A stretch of DNA of 64,000 nucleotides from Bradyrhizobium sp. 139 (GTDB taxonomy: Bacteria > Pseudomonadota > Alphaproteobacteria > Rhizobiales > Xanthobacteraceae): the NCBI RefSeq assembly GCF_023074175.1, contig NZ_JADPKS010000035.1:1-64000 (forward strand), written 5' to 3'. A program made the position numbers and the translations under genes. The notes below the pieces were generated by a model. It was not told where the DNA came from, did no database searches, and saw only the letters and a list, made by a program, of their open reading frames with translations. Positions 18,624-29,471 of the stretch are shown one piece after another (within the stretch, counting starts at the first letter, position 1; every line of letters begins with the position of its first letter).

Positions 18624-19373
18624 ATGCAACCGACCCCCAATTTCGATCCCGGAAAGCTCGCCAAATCGCTGCTCAGGCGCTCGCGCCAGGGAGCGCTGGC
18701 GACGCTGATGGCCGGCAGCGGCGATCCCTATTGTTCCCTGGTCAATCTGGCGAGCCACCCCGACGGCTCGCCGATCCTTCTGATCTCGGGACTGGCCGTG
18801 CACACCAGGAACATCCTGGCAGATAACCGGGTCTCGCTGATGCTGGACGAGCGCGCGGCCGGCGACCCGCTGGAGGGCGCCCGGATCATGCTGTCTGGCC
18901 GGGCGGAACAGGCCTCGTCCGACAAGAATCTGCTCCAGCGGCGGTATCTCAATGCCCACCCCTCGGCAGAAACCTTTGTTTCGTTTAAGGATTTCTCTCT
19001 CTTTAGAATTCAGCCCACGGGAACCCATCTGGTCGCCGGCTTCGGCCGGATCGTCGACCTCAAGCCCGAACAGTTCCTTACCGACCTCACCGGCGCCGAG
19101 GATCTGCTGGCGGCGGAGGAGGGGGCGGTCGCGCACATGAATGCCGACCACCGCGACGCCATCGGCCTCTATGCGACAAAACTCCTCGGCGCGGCGAAAG
19201 GCGACTGGCGCTGCACCGGCTGCGACCCCGAAGGTCTCGACATGCAGGATGGCCAGATCGCGCTGCGGCTGGAGTTCCCGGAGCGGGTGACTGATGGCAC
19301 GGCGCTGCGCAAGATGCTGGTCCGCCTCGCTGGCGAAGCGCGCGCGAAGGTGGACCAGAGCGCAGCAATTTGA
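18624..19373 (+). CDS. HugZ-like FMN/heme protein with DUF2470
   Basis: Encodes 249 residues. The N-terminal ~150 residues form the split-barrel flavin-binding fold of the pyridoxamine-phosphate-oxidase family (ALATLMAGSGDPYCSLVNLA, GLAVHTRNILADNRVSLMLD). The C-terminal DUF2470-type domain has HMNADHRDAI, the His-rich motif of heme-degrading HugZ/HutZ proteins. This pair of domains points to a heme- or flavin-linked oxidoreductase. ATG 18624 was preferred over a TTG at 18597. Divergent from chvI. The exact reaction is unproven. Confidence 0.85.
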   Translation: MQPTPNFDPGKLAKSLLRRSRQGALATLMAGSGDPYCSLVNLASHPDGSPILLISGLAVHTRNILADNRVSLMLDERAAGDPLEGARIMLSGRAEQASSDKNLLQRRYLNAHPSAETFVSFKDFSLFRIQPTGTHLVAGFGRIVDLKPEQFLTDLTGAEDLLAAEEGAVAHMNADHRDAIGLYATKLLGAAKGDWRCTGCDPEGLDMQDGQIALRLEFPERVTDGTALRKMLVRLAGEARAKVDQSAAI

Positions 19374-19493
19374 ACGCTGCTCCCCATCGCTGCTCCCCAA
19401 GACGTAATGGTTCGAAATCGGCAGCGAGAGGGTTCATGACACGCCGTCGCTTGAGGCCGGTTGTAGGTTTGGCGCAAGCGATCACCGCATCGC

Positions 19494-20439
19494 TTGTCAC
19501 CCCAGCTGTCGCCCGATGAAGCGACGATGCTCTACTCCGTCGTCGACAAGCGGAGCTATGTCATCGCGATCACGCGCGAAGGCATCGACTGGAAGGAGAT
19601 CCCGCTCGGCGCGGGCGCGCTGACGCAGAAGGTGACGGCCTTCCGCAAGGAATTCGATGTCGGCAAGGCGCGCGATGCCTCCGGCAAATCAGGATGGTTC
19701 GATTTCGCGCCCGCCAACAAACTTTATGTGGCGCTGCTCGGCCCGGTCGAAGCGCTGACGAAGCAAGCGGCAAGGTCGCTGCACGCAAGGTTGCAACAAT
19801 TGCCTATAGCGATTTTTGGCGCGGTGCCGGCGTCGATCGCGCAACTGCCGGATACCGCGGACGAGTTGAACGCTGTGGCAAAGGACGTCGGCGCGGCCGA
19901 GGCCGACATCCATCTCGGCCGCGATGCGTGCGAAACGACGCTGAAGCGTGCAGCGCTTGCTCAATACAGCATCATTTGCTTTGCCGCCCACGGTCTCGTT
20001 GCCGGCGATATCAAGGGATTGGGCGAGCCCTCGCTTGCGCTCTCCATTCCCGATCAGCCGACGGAACTGGATGACGGCTTGCTCACCGCGAGTGAAGTCG
20101 CTCAGCTCAAGCTCAACGCGGATTGGGTTGTGCTGTCGGCCTGCAACACCATCGCCGGCGACAAGCCCGGCGCCGAGGCTCTGTCGGGGGCGGCGCGCTC
20201 GTTCTTCTGCGCGGGTGCACGTGCGCTGCTGGTCTCGCATTGGGGAGCGGATTCGGAAGCGGCTACCCGCTTGACCACGTCGACCATTCGAACTGCTCAA
20301 AACCGAACCAAAAATCGGCCGTGCCGGAGCCTTGCACCGCGCGATGTTAACGCATGTTGATGACACCTCGTCACCGCGCAATGCCTATCCCCCGATGCGG
20401 GGGCCCTTCGCGCTCATCGGCGAAGGTGAGGTACGATAA
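19494..20439 (+). pseudogene. CHAT-domain protease gene, truncated and frameshifted
   Basis: Reads as the C-terminal CHAT (caspase-like) domain of a larger TPR-CHAT protein: LSPDEATMLYSVVDKRSY at the domain start, the catalytic His in CFAAHGL and Cys in VVLSACNT. No TPR region or credible start lies upstream. Near 20286 one extra base shifts the frame: before it the text reads RLTTST, and the natural continuation FELLKTEPKIGRA, VDDTSSPRNAYP and GPFALIGEGE appears in the next frame, ending at the TAA 20437-20439. The gene is therefore both 5'-truncated and frameshifted. Complete relatives occur in rhizobial genomes as stress- or conflict-associated proteins. Confidence 0.75.
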
Positions 20440-20720
20440 GGACGATGCGGAATTGTGCATCGCAATAACCTTGGGAAACGCTCAATCCTGCATTTGGTTG
20501 CGCGATCATTCGTGTTTTTTGATGCGCCCGCTCAGAGCTGACATGCGCGGCATTTGGCGCGGTCCTTGAATAAACCAAATCCTGCGGGATCAGCTTGGCA
20601 ACGCCAGCGTTCACCATTATTAGGTCGCCCAGCCGAGGCCGGACGGCCTATAATTCACGGTGACCGCGATGGCGCCAATGCTGGTCGCGCTATGTGTCGC
20701 GGGTTCTAGGAGGATTTTTC
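20440..20720. other. pckA upstream region
   Basis: No gene is seen. TATAAT at 20649-20654 could be a -10 element 67 bases before the pckA GTG, but no good -35 sits 17 bases upstream, so an activator may be needed. A T-rich run lies near 20514-20521. Confidence 0.3.
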
Positions 20721-22337
<1,617 letters not shown>

Positions 22338-22354
22338 GGCTGATCGCTTGAAAT

Positions 22355-22388
22355 AAAAAAGGGCGGCCGAGAGGCCGCCCTTTTTTAT
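22355..22388 (+). terminator. rho-independent terminator of pckA
   Basis: A G+C stem GGGCGGCC/GGCCGCCC with loop GAGA is flanked by AAAAAA and TTTTTT, 18 bases after the pckA stop. The symmetry would also let it work on the opposite strand. Confidence 0.85.
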
Positions 22389-22401
22389 TGGTGGCTACTG
22401 T

Positions 22402-22722
22402 CCTTCTCCCCTTGTGGGAGAAGGTGGCGCGAAGCGCCGGATGAGGGGTCTGTATCCGCAACCTCAACGCAAGAGAGTGCTCGCCGAGAGAACCCCTCAC
22501 CCGTCTCGCCGCTACGCGGCGAGCCACCCTCTCCCACAAGGCTAAGGCATGCACACATCTCAAAAACGGAATCTAATACAGGGACTTAGATGACCCCAGG
22601 TTTCGGAACCGCCCAAAGAGCGGTCGGTCAGCTATCATTGAAAAGACTTGCGCTTTCTATTGATGCTGACCAACGGCCGAAAGATGTGTGCACGCCTTAG
22701 CCCACAAGGGGAGAGGGAAAAA
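22402..22722. repeat. palindromic intergenic repeat, split by a MITE
   Basis: Starts with the hairpin CCTTCTCCCCTTGTGGGAG, then GGATGAGGGGT near 22440. The mirrored half is ACCCCTCACCC near 22493 and CCCTCTCCCACAAGG. The final GGGGAGAGGG lies at 22707 onward because a 159-bp element is inserted at 22542-22700. The family resembles the element at 40752-40894. Confidence 0.7.
22533..22709. mobile_element. MITE-like element with 19-bp TIRs and 9-bp TSD
   Basis: Element proper is 22542-22700 (159 bp). Its ends are CTAAGGCATGCACACATCT (22542-22560) and, reverse-complemented, CTAAGGCGTGCACACATCT (22682-22700): 18 of 19 positions match. It is flanked by exact 9-base direct repeats CCCACAAGG at 22533-22541 and 22701-22709. 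Removing element and one repeat restores a continuous palindromic repeat. It has no coding capacity, so it must have been moved by a transposase elsewhere; the parent IS family is not identified. Confidence 0.85.
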
Positions 22723-22726
22723 GCAT

Positions 22727-23542
22727 CTACGCCTTGAAATACGCGATCTGCGTCGTGGTCGCGAGCAGTCTCCCGTTCGGGGACCACAGCTCGGCGTTCT
22801 GGTCGGCGTAGCTCTTGTGCATGATCTTCGAATCGGCGGTCGCGAGCACGCGCGTGATGTCCTCGGCTGCGAGCTCTTCGCTATCCGTGTGGAAGTAGGT
22901 GGTCAGCGACACCGTGCCGAACGGCACCAGCTCGCGCCTGGCGTGGAAGATGCGGCCGAAGAAGGCGTCCGACATCGACATCAGCGACAGCATGTCCAGC
23001 TTGCGCGGCGTGCGGTCGCTGATCCAGAGTTTTGAATAGGTGCCGGCGAGCTCGGTCTGCGGCGGGCCGAGCCGCATCTCGCCCTCGACGAAGCGAAATT
23101 CATACTGGTTGGCCCAGGACGCCGCGATCTTCGGAAACGGCAATGTCTGCTCGAACGGCTTTGCGCCCGGATATTGCGCCACCCCGTGCTCCCAGGACGG
23201 CCGGCGCTCGGCGAACACGGCGGTGGCAAGCGTTGCGACCTCGCCGCCGCCCTGCGACAGTTCGACGCTCCAATGCTGGCTGGAGCGATTGGCCTTCACC
23301 AGCCGCACGTCCAGGTCAAACGGTCCCTTCGCGATCGGCGCGCAATAATTGACGGTCAACGCCAACGGATCCCCGGCGCGTTGCGGATGGTCGATCAGGG
23401 CGCGCAAAATCGTCGCGGCAGTGGCGCCGCCGAACGGGCCGACAAAGGCCCAGTAGTCGTCGCTGGTGTGCCCCTGCCAGCTGCTGTCACCGGCGCTGAT
23501 GCGGGTGGCGTCGTCGAAGGGGTGCGGAAGCTTGGCGTGCAT
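22727..23542 (-). CDS. acyl-CoA thioesterase-like double-hotdog protein
   Basis: Encodes 271 residues in a TesB-like double-hotdog layout: first hotdog with YWAFVGPFGGATAATILRAL, second with KLDMLSLMSMSDAFFGRIF and LTTYFHTDSEEL. It probably hydrolyses acyl-CoA thioesters, though chain length cannot be inferred. ATG 23542 was chosen (MHAKLPHPFDD); sequence upstream to 23593 overlaps a palindromic repeat and is unlikely to be coding. A monocistronic gene between two repeat elements. Confidence 0.85.
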   Translation of the reverse strand: MHAKLPHPFDDATRISAGDSSWQGHTSDDYWAFVGPFGGATAATILRALIDHPQRAGDPLALTVNYCAPIAKGPFDLDVRLVKANRSSQHWSVELSQGGGEVATLATAVFAERRPSWEHGVAQYPGAKPFEQTLPFPKIAASWANQYEFRFVEGEMRLGPPQTELAGTYSKLWISDRTPRKLDMLSLMSMSDAFFGRIFHARRELVPFGTVSLTTYFHTDSEELAAEDITRVLATADSKIMHKSYADQNAELWSPNGRLLATTTQIAYFKA

Positions 23543-23568
23543 GGTTTGGTCCTCGATGCCGAGCCCAT

Positions 23569-23649
23569 CGTCATGGCGAGCGTAGCGAAGCAATTCAGAA
23601 TCGTTTCGCGGGAGACAGTCTGGATTGCTTTGCTACGCTCGCAATGACG
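23569..23649. repeat. palindromic intergenic repeat
   Basis: Arms of about 31 bases, 23569-23599 and 23619-23649, are imperfect reverse complements (cores GAGCGTAGCGAAGCAAT and ATTGCTTTGCTACGCTC). It sits between the thioesterase start and glgP end. A common class of Bradyrhizobium repeat. Confidence 0.75.
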
Positions 23650-23775
23650 GTGTTTGAGGCTACGGCGTCAGTGTCGCTGACATCGGCCTGCTGGAAATGA
23701 TGAAGATCATATCATCATCATCGACGCGGGATGCAATAACCTCGCAGGTAACGCCGATTTCACGCTGCGGAAAAA

Positions 23776-26301
23776 TCAGCCCGCGACGTCGCGCAGACCC
23801 GGCAGCAGCGGCGTGGTCGGATTCACCGGCACGTTCCAGATCTCCTCGGCGTATTCGCGGATGGTGCGGTCCGATGAGAACCACGCCATGCGTGCGACAT
23901 TGAGGATGGAGGCGCGCGTCCAGGCCGGCGCCACCTGCCAGCGCGCATCGACGCTGCGCTGCGCCTCGTAATAGGAATCGAAATCGGCACTGACCATGTA
24001 ATGGTCGAGATAACGCAGTGCGTGCGCGATGGATTCGAAGCGGCCGGGATCGCCGGGCGAGAACTCGCCGGCGCCGATCGCGTTGATGGCGCGCTGGAGC
24101 TTTGGCGATCTGCGAATCACGTCGGAGGCATCCAGTCCCTGCTTGCGCCGGATCATCACGTCGCCGGCCTCCATGCCGAAGATCGCGATGTTCTCCGCGC
24201 CGACATGATCGCGGATCTCGATATTGGCGCCGTCGAGCGTGCCGATGGTGAGGGCGCCGTTCAGCGACAGCTTCATGTTGCCGGTGCCGGAAGCCTCCAT
24301 GCCGGCGGTCGAGATCTGCTCGGACAGGTCGGCTGCGGGAATGATCACCTCCGCGAGGCTGACATTGTAGTCGGGCAGGAAGACGACCTTGAGCTTGCCG
24401 CCAATCGCCGGATCGTTGTTGACGACCTCCGCGACGTCGTTGATCAGCTTGATGATCAGCTTGGCGTAGCGATAGCTCGCCGCCGCCTTGCCGGCGAAGA
24501 TCTTGACCCGCGGCACCCAGTTGCTGTTGGGATCGTCCTTCATCGCCTGGTACAGCGCCACCGTCTCGATGACGTTGAGGAGCTGGCGCTTGTATTCGTG
24601 GATGCGCTTGATCTGCACGTCGAACAGCGCGGTCGGATCCACCTTGATGCCAAGCCGCTCGCCGATCAGGCGCGCAAGCGCGGTTTTGTTGTGAAGCTTG
24701 ACGCTGCGGAATTTCTTCTGGAATTCGACGTCGCTGGCGCGGGCCTCGATCAGGCTCAGCTGCGTGGGATCGTCGAGCACGGCATCGCCGCAGGTCTCGC
24801 GCAGCAGGTCGGTCAGCTTCGGGTTCGCCAGCATCAGCCAGCGGCGGAAGGTGATGCCGTTGGTCTTGTTGGTGATGCGACCGGGATAGAGATGGTTGAG
24901 ATCGTGGAATACGGTCTCACGCATCAGGTCCGAATGCATCGCCGAGACGCCGTTGATGCGGTGCGAGCCGACGAAGGCGAGCTGGCCCATGCGCACGCGC
25001 CGCCCGCTCCTCTCGTCGATCAGTGAGACCGAGGCACGGAAATCGATGTCGCCGGGCGCCCGCGCTTCCGCGAGCGCGAGGTGCTGCACGTTGATGCGGT
25101 AGATGATCTCGAGATGCCGCGGCAGCAGGCGTTCGAACAGCTCGACCGGCCAGGTCTCGAGCGCTTCCGGCAGCAGCGTGTGGTTGGTGTAAGACAGCGT
25201 TGCGACCGTGATCTTCCAGGCCTCGTCCCAGCGGAAATTGTGGTCGTCGATCAGAATCCGCATCAGCTCGGTGACGGCAAGGCTCGGATGGGTGTCGTTG
25301 AGCTGCACCGCGACCTTGTTCGACAGGCTGCGGAGCTGGCCGTCGGAGGCGAGATGACGTTTGATCAGGTCCTGGAGCGAGGCCGAGACGAAGAAATATT
25401 CCTGGCGCAGGCGCAGCTCGCGGCCCGCCGGGCTCTCATCGTTCGGATAGAGGAATTTGCAGATCGCTTCCGCGCGCGACTGCTCGGCGCTGGCGCTGAC
25501 ATAGTCGCCGGTGTTGAAGGCGTCGAGCTTCAACGGATCCGGCGAGCGCGCCGACCACAGCCGCAGCGCGTTGACGTGCTGGCCGCGCCAGCCGACGATC
25601 GGCGTGTCATAGGCCATCGCCTGCACGGTCTCGGATGGATGCCAGATCGCGCGATCTCGGCCCTTGTCGTCGACATGCTCCACACCGCCGCCGAAACGGA
25701 TGTCATAGATCACCTCGGGCCGCTGCAATTCCCAGGGGTTGCCGAAGCCGAGCCATTCGTCCGGATATTCCTGCTGCCAGCCCTGATTGATGATCTGGCG
25801 GAACAGGCCGTAATCGTAGCGGATGCCGTAGCCGATCGCGGGGATCGCGAGCGTCGCCATGCTCTCCATAAAGCAGGCGGCAAGCCGGCCGAGGCCGCCA
25901 TTGCCGAGCGCGGCATCCGGCTCGCATTTGCGCAGCTCAGGCAGCGAGACGCCGAGATCCCCGAGCGCGACCTCGAAGATCTTCAGCAGCCCCATGTTGT
26001 TCAGCGCGTCGGTGAAGAGACGGCCGATCAGGAATTCGAGGGAGAGATAATAGACGCGCTTGCGTCCCGCATCGTAGCTGCGCTTCTCGGCGCTGAGCCA
26101 GCGATGCACAATGCGGTCGCGCAGCGCGAGCGCTGCGGCCTGATACCAGTCGTGCCGGGTCGCCATGCCCGCATCCTTGCCGATGGCAAGGCGCAGCTTC
26201 GCCAGGATCGCGCCCTTGATCTCAGCCAGTGCGAGTTCGTCGATGGGTTGGGCGGCGGCGGGAAAACTTGGCTGGAACGATTGATCTTGCAAGGCCGTCA
26301 C
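23776..26301 (-). CDS. glgP: glycogen/starch/alpha-glucan phosphorylase
   Basis: Encodes 841 residues, normal for GlgP, which releases glucose-1-phosphate from glycogen. Seen: KRVYYLSLEFLIGRL, the DAALGNGGLGRLAACFMES active-site region, QIKRIHEYKRQLLN, and the PLP-lysine segment EASGTGNMKLSLNGALTIG. Start is GTG at 26301, but its AGGAA lies too close; a TTG at 26292 is spaced better, so three residues are uncertain. It stands alone without glgA/B/C neighbours. A tandem 17-bp repeat lies just upstream. Confidence 0.96.
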   Translation of the reverse strand: MTALQDQSFQPSFPAAAQPIDELALAEIKGAILAKLRLAIGKDAGMATRHDWYQAAALALRDRIVHRWLSAEKRSYDAGRKRVYYLSLEFLIGRLFTDALNNMGLLKIFEVALGDLGVSLPELRKCEPDAALGNGGLGRLAACFMESMATLAIPAIGYGIRYDYGLFRQIINQGWQQEYPDEWLGFGNPWELQRPEVIYDIRFGGGVEHVDDKGRDRAIWHPSETVQAMAYDTPIVGWRGQHVNALRLWSARSPDPLKLDAFNTGDYVSASAEQSRAEAICKFLYPNDESPAGRELRLRQEYFFVSASLQDLIKRHLASDGQLRSLSNKVAVQLNDTHPSLAVTELMRILIDDHNFRWDEAWKITVATLSYTNHTLLPEALETWPVELFERLLPRHLEIIYRINVQHLALAEARAPGDIDFRASVSLIDERSGRRVRMGQLAFVGSHRINGVSAMHSDLMRETVFHDLNHLYPGRITNKTNGITFRRWLMLANPKLTDLLRETCGDAVLDDPTQLSLIEARASDVEFQKKFRSVKLHNKTALARLIGERLGIKVDPTALFDVQIKRIHEYKRQLLNVIETVALYQAMKDDPNSNWVPRVKIFAGKAAASYRYAKLIIKLINDVAEVVNNDPAIGGKLKVVFLPDYNVSLAEVIIPAADLSEQISTAGMEASGTGNMKLSLNGALTIGTLDGANIEIRDHVGAENIAIFGMEAGDVMIRRKQGLDASDVIRRSPKLQRAINAIGAGEFSPGDPGRFESIAHALRYLDHYMVSADFDSYYEAQRSVDARWQVAPAWTRASILNVARMAWFSSDRTIREYAEEIWNVPVNPTTPLLPGLRDVAG

Positions 26302-26311
26302 TTCCTGGTCG

Positions 26312-26345
26312 CGAGAACACCACTAACCCGAGAACACCACTAACC
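26312..26345. repeat. two perfect tandem 17-bp copies upstream of glgP
   Basis: CGAGAACACCACTAACC occurs at 26312-26328 and again at 26329-26345. It starts 11 bases upstream of the glgP GTG, within its leader. It is probably a recent slippage duplication; a regulatory effect is possible but not shown. Confidence 0.8.
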
Positions 26346-26514
26346 CTACGCGTCTTGCCCCTGCACCGGAACCACCGCTGATGCGGCCGTGCACTGCGCT
26401 GGCGTAAATTTATGCAAGGAACGGGCCGATTTGGGAACCCGGAAGCATACGGAGAGATGCGAATTTAGTGCTAGATTGAGGGCAGATTCAGCCATCAGTG
26501 TGGAGGAAACGTCC

Positions 26515-26748
26515 ATGAGACTGCTGATCGAAATCGCCGCCGCAGCCTTCCTCGTCGTCTGCATCACCGCCTCCAGCGCCGCCTTTGCCGCCGGCAAGAT
26601 GGGCCGCAGCGCCGACGGCCTCAGCTGCGGCTTCAGCGCTCCGCAAACTGCGTCTCCTGCGGCGCGCTGCGCCGCCATCAAGCGCCAATGCGGCGGCAAG
26701 TTCTACGCGAATGCGTGCGGGGACAGGCTGATGTCGGCGGTGAATTGA
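26515..26748 (+). CDS. small exported Cys-containing protein
   Basis: Encodes 77 residues. A signal peptide is clear (MRLLIEIAAAAFLVVCITAS to AAFAAG). The mature ~50 residues hold four cysteines (SCGF, RCAA, QCGG, ACGD), suggesting two disulfides in the periplasm. ATG 26515 is preceded by GGAGGAAAC. Divergent from glgP and convergent with the PAN-domain gene. Function is not recognised. Confidence 0.6.
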   Translation: MRLLIEIAAAAFLVVCITASSAAFAAGKMGRSADGLSCGFSAPQTASPAARCAAIKRQCGGKFYANACGDRLMSAVN

Positions 26749-26791
26749 GGAACGGGCCGCTGGATTCGCTGCGCGTGAAAAGCGCGACGCG

Positions 26792-27358
26792 TTATCTGAC
26801 CACGCCCGACGTGAAGCCGGCCTTGCGGCGCGGCGGCTTGATTTCCTTTTTCAGGAAGCAGCGCGCTTCACGCCCGGTGTAGCCGGGCCGCGCATAGGTG
26901 AAGGCGCGGCACTTGTTGTCGGCGGTGCAGGCGGCCTTGCAGACTTCCTCGCCTTCGCCCTCCTTGAGCTCTAAATTGCGCAAGTCGCCGCCGGGGCGGT
27001 CGATCGACGTTTCCACCCCTGCGATTCGCGGCTCGATCACGCCGGCGCCACGCACGCCGGAGATGCAGCAACTGCCCGGGACGCGCGGCGGCACCGTATT
27101 CTTGAGCCAGCACACCGCTGAGCCGCCTTCGACATCGGGATAGTTGAAGCTCCAGGAACGGCAGCGGCGGTCGCGCTCACAGAGCAGCGCACAATCCTCG
27201 GGGTCCCCTGACGTGACCGGCGAGTTGAAATAGTCGCCGCCGGGCCGATCGAACGCGGTCTGGGCGCGCGCAGGCACGCCCGTGGACACGAGCGAAAACA
27301 ACGTGGCGCATGCCACGACGCTTGCCATGACGGCCCCACGCAGGCGGCCCTTCCCCAT
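26792..27358 (-). CDS. exported protein with two PAN/apple domains
   Basis: Encodes 188 residues. A signal peptide ends near VPARAQ (about residue 32). Two PAN-like units follow, each starting DRPGGD: one with ALLCERDRRCRSWSFNYPD and CWLKNTVPPRV, the other with VCKAACTADNKCRAFTYARP and CFLKKEIKPP. PAN modules bind proteins or carbohydrates, and here would act in the periplasm or at the surface. Known in rhizobia as PAN-domain proteins of unknown target. Monocistronic. Confidence 0.85.
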   Translation of the reverse strand: MGKGRLRGAVMASVVACATLFSLVSTGVPARAQTAFDRPGGDYFNSPVTSGDPEDCALLCERDRRCRSWSFNYPDVEGGSAVCWLKNTVPPRVPGSCCISGVRGAGVIEPRIAGVETSIDRPGGDLRNLELKEGEGEEVCKAACTADNKCRAFTYARPGYTGREARCFLKKEIKPPRRKAGFTSGVVR

Positions 27359-27464
27359 CGGAACAGCTTTCGAGTTATTGACGGCGCTCAGGTTTTTTCA
27401 GCCGGCCATTTGATCGCCGCAAACCTGTATGGGCGATGAACGGCTCAAATCCTGGTCCTCTGGT

Positions 27465-28835
27465 CTAGAACGCGTACTCCGCATAGGCTGGTTCCACCGA
27501 GCCGTTCCAGACACCGTTGAATTTCTCCAGCATCTCCTCGGCCGGCGTCCGGCCGGAATCGATGATGCGATCGAGCGGCTCCAGATGCCGGGTCTCGTCG
27601 CGGCCGAGCTGGTCGATCTGGCCGCGCCGGCGTAGGCCGGCATGTGCCAGAACGAGGCATTCCTTGGCGATCTCGAAGAGATAATGGTCCTTGATCCGCG
27701 CCTTGAATCCGAAGCGCGGCACGTCGTCGCGCAGGGCCTGACGCTCATGCGCGGTCCAGTGCTTCACCAGGTCCCAGGCGGCATCGAGCGACACATCGTC
27801 GTAGAGCAGCCCAGCCCAGAACGCCGATAGCGCAGGCAGCCGGCCCCACGGGCCGCCATCGGAGCCGCGCATCTCGAGATAACGCTTGAGGCGCACCTCC
27901 GGGAAGATCGTCGAAAGGTGATTGGCCCAGTCCGACAGCGTCGGACGTTCGCCGGGCAAATTGTTGTTGCGGCCGTCAAAGAAGGCGCGAAACGAAGAGC
28001 CAGAGACGTCGATGTAATCCTCGCCGCGCTTGACGAAGTACATGGGCACGTCGAGCGCGTAATCGACATAGCGCTCGAAACCCATGCCGCCCTCGAACGC
28101 CCACGGCATCATGCCTGCGCGTGCATTGTCGGTGTCGCGCCAGATCTCGGAGCGGAAGGACAGGAAGCCGTTCGGCTTGCCCTCCGTGAACGGCGAATTG
28201 GCGAACAGCGCGGTCGCGACCGGCTGGAGCGCGAGCGAGACGCGCAGCTTCTTGACCATGTCGGCTTCGGAGGAGAAGTCGAGATTGGTCTGCACCGTGC
28301 AGGTCCGGTACATCATGTCGAGGCCGTATTGGCCGACCTTCGGCATGTAATTGGTCATGATCTTGTAGCGGCCCTTGGGCATCACCGGGATGTCGGCGCG
28401 CGACCAGGACGGCGTCATGCCGAGCCCCAGGAAGCCGATGCCGAGCGGGGTTGCGATCTCGCGCACCTGCGCCAGATGCGCCATCAACTCGCTCTGGGTC
28501 TGGTGCACGTTCTCGACCGGCGCGCCGGAGAGTTCGAACTGGCCGCCCGGCTCGAGCGAGATCGCGCCGCCGCCGGTGACGTCGTAGAGGCCGATGATGT
28601 TGCCCTTCTCCATAATCGGCTCCCAACCGAGCAGGAGCTTCATGCCTTCGAGCAGCGCGCCGATGCCCCGCGCGCCCTCGTAAGGCACCGGACGGTGGCC
28701 TTCGAGCGTGAACGGCGTCTTCTCGTGCTCGGTGCCCATGCGGAATTCGGACGGGTCCTTGCAGCCGGCCTCGAACCACGCGACGAGTTCGTCGCGCGAT
28801 TGCAGCGGCGTCATATCGATCTGGTCTCGCGCCAT
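27465..28835 (-). CDS. gshA: glutamate-cysteine ligase (plant/alphaproteobacterial type)
   Basis: Encodes 456 residues of the GCS2 family found in plants and alphaproteobacteria. It joins glutamate and cysteine with ATP in the first step of glutathione synthesis. Landmarks: FRMGTEHEKTPF near residue 35, GGGAISLEPGGQFELSGAP, KVGQYGLDMMYRTCTVQTNLD, and LEMRGSDGGPWGRLPALSAF. ATG 28835. It lies about 100 bases downstream of a MarR gene on the same strand, which is divergent from a GST, so the three form a glutathione-linked group. Confidence 0.95.
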   Translation of the reverse strand: MARDQIDMTPLQSRDELVAWFEAGCKDPSEFRMGTEHEKTPFTLEGHRPVPYEGARGIGALLEGMKLLLGWEPIMEKGNIIGLYDVTGGGAISLEPGGQFELSGAPVENVHQTQSELMAHLAQVREIATPLGIGFLGLGMTPSWSRADIPVMPKGRYKIMTNYMPKVGQYGLDMMYRTCTVQTNLDFSSEADMVKKLRVSLALQPVATALFANSPFTEGKPNGFLSFRSEIWRDTDNARAGMMPWAFEGGMGFERYVDYALDVPMYFVKRGEDYIDVSGSSFRAFFDGRNNNLPGERPTLSDWANHLSTIFPEVRLKRYLEMRGSDGGPWGRLPALSAFWAGLLYDDVSLDAAWDLVKHWTAHERQALRDDVPRFGFKARIKDHYLFEIAKECLVLAHAGLRRRGQIDQLGRDETRHLEPLDRIIDSGRTPAEEMLEKFNGVWNGSVEPAYAEYAF

Positions 28836-28936
28836 ATCAAACTCTAATCAAAAGGGCGCTTCGATCGAACGCGCGCGGGTGACGGGGATGGTCCGCGAAC
28901 CCACCGGGTGCACGGACGAGCTGGTGTGCCGCGCGA

Positions 28937-29431
28937 TCATCGCGACGGCGTGGTTTCGTTGACGTGGACGGGCGGCAATTTCATCTCGCCGCACGAGCAG
29001 CCGAGACGATCGAGCAGACCGCTGAGCTTGACGGCATCCGCATCGGACAGTTTCGAGCCGACATACTTTTCGATCGCGGTCGAATAGGCGCCCCACATCC
29101 GCTTCTGCAACTCGCGGCCGGCTTCCGTGATCTCCACGAACTGGCCGCGCTTGTCGATCTTGCATTCGCGCCGGGAGGCGAGCCCCTCGTCGACCAGACG
29201 GTCGATCAGTCGCGAAGTGGAATATTGCGGGATCAGCATCTGCCGCTCGAGTTCCACCGGCCGCAGCTCACCCGAGGGCGCCCGCGACAATTCGAGCAGC
29301 GCGTCGTACCATGCGAGCGGCGGGAAGCCCGCCTTCTTCAGGTCCTGCTCGACACAATCGAGCACGCGGCTCTGCACCCGCATCAGGCGGATCCAGGCGG
29401 AAGTTGCCTCAGTCGATGGTTTGCGTTTCAT
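28937..29431 (-). CDS. MarR-family transcriptional regulator
   Basis: Encodes 164 residues. The winged helix is at about 55-120 (RPVELERQMLIPQYSTSRLI recognition region; REC-KIDKRGQFVEIT wing). The C-terminal dimerisation helix ends with a Cys pair (LGCSCGEM) that could respond to thiol stress, an inference from the gene context. ATG 29431 was preferred over 29443. Divergent from GST; a perfect 12-bp inverted repeat lies between them. It may also read into gshA. Confidence 0.88.
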   Translation of the reverse strand: MKRKPSTEATSAWIRLMRVQSRVLDCVEQDLKKAGFPPLAWYDALLELSRAPSGELRPVELERQMLIPQYSTSRLIDRLVDEGLASRRECKIDKRGQFVEITEAGRELQKRMWGAYSTAIEKYVGSKLSDADAVKLSGLLDRLGCSCGEMKLPPVHVNETTPSR

Positions 29432-29471
29432 GGTTCCGCTCAAACTGGTCGCCCGTCTCTTACCCCACTCA

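Noticed and set aside
20354..20569. Small open frame between the CHAT remnant and pckA
   Set aside because: It overlaps the readable second-frame tail of the CHAT gene and has no recognisable feature or ribosome site.
26281..26292. TTGATCTTGCAA near glgP as a FixK box
   Set aside because: The half-sites are four, not six, bases apart, and it lies inside the coding start.
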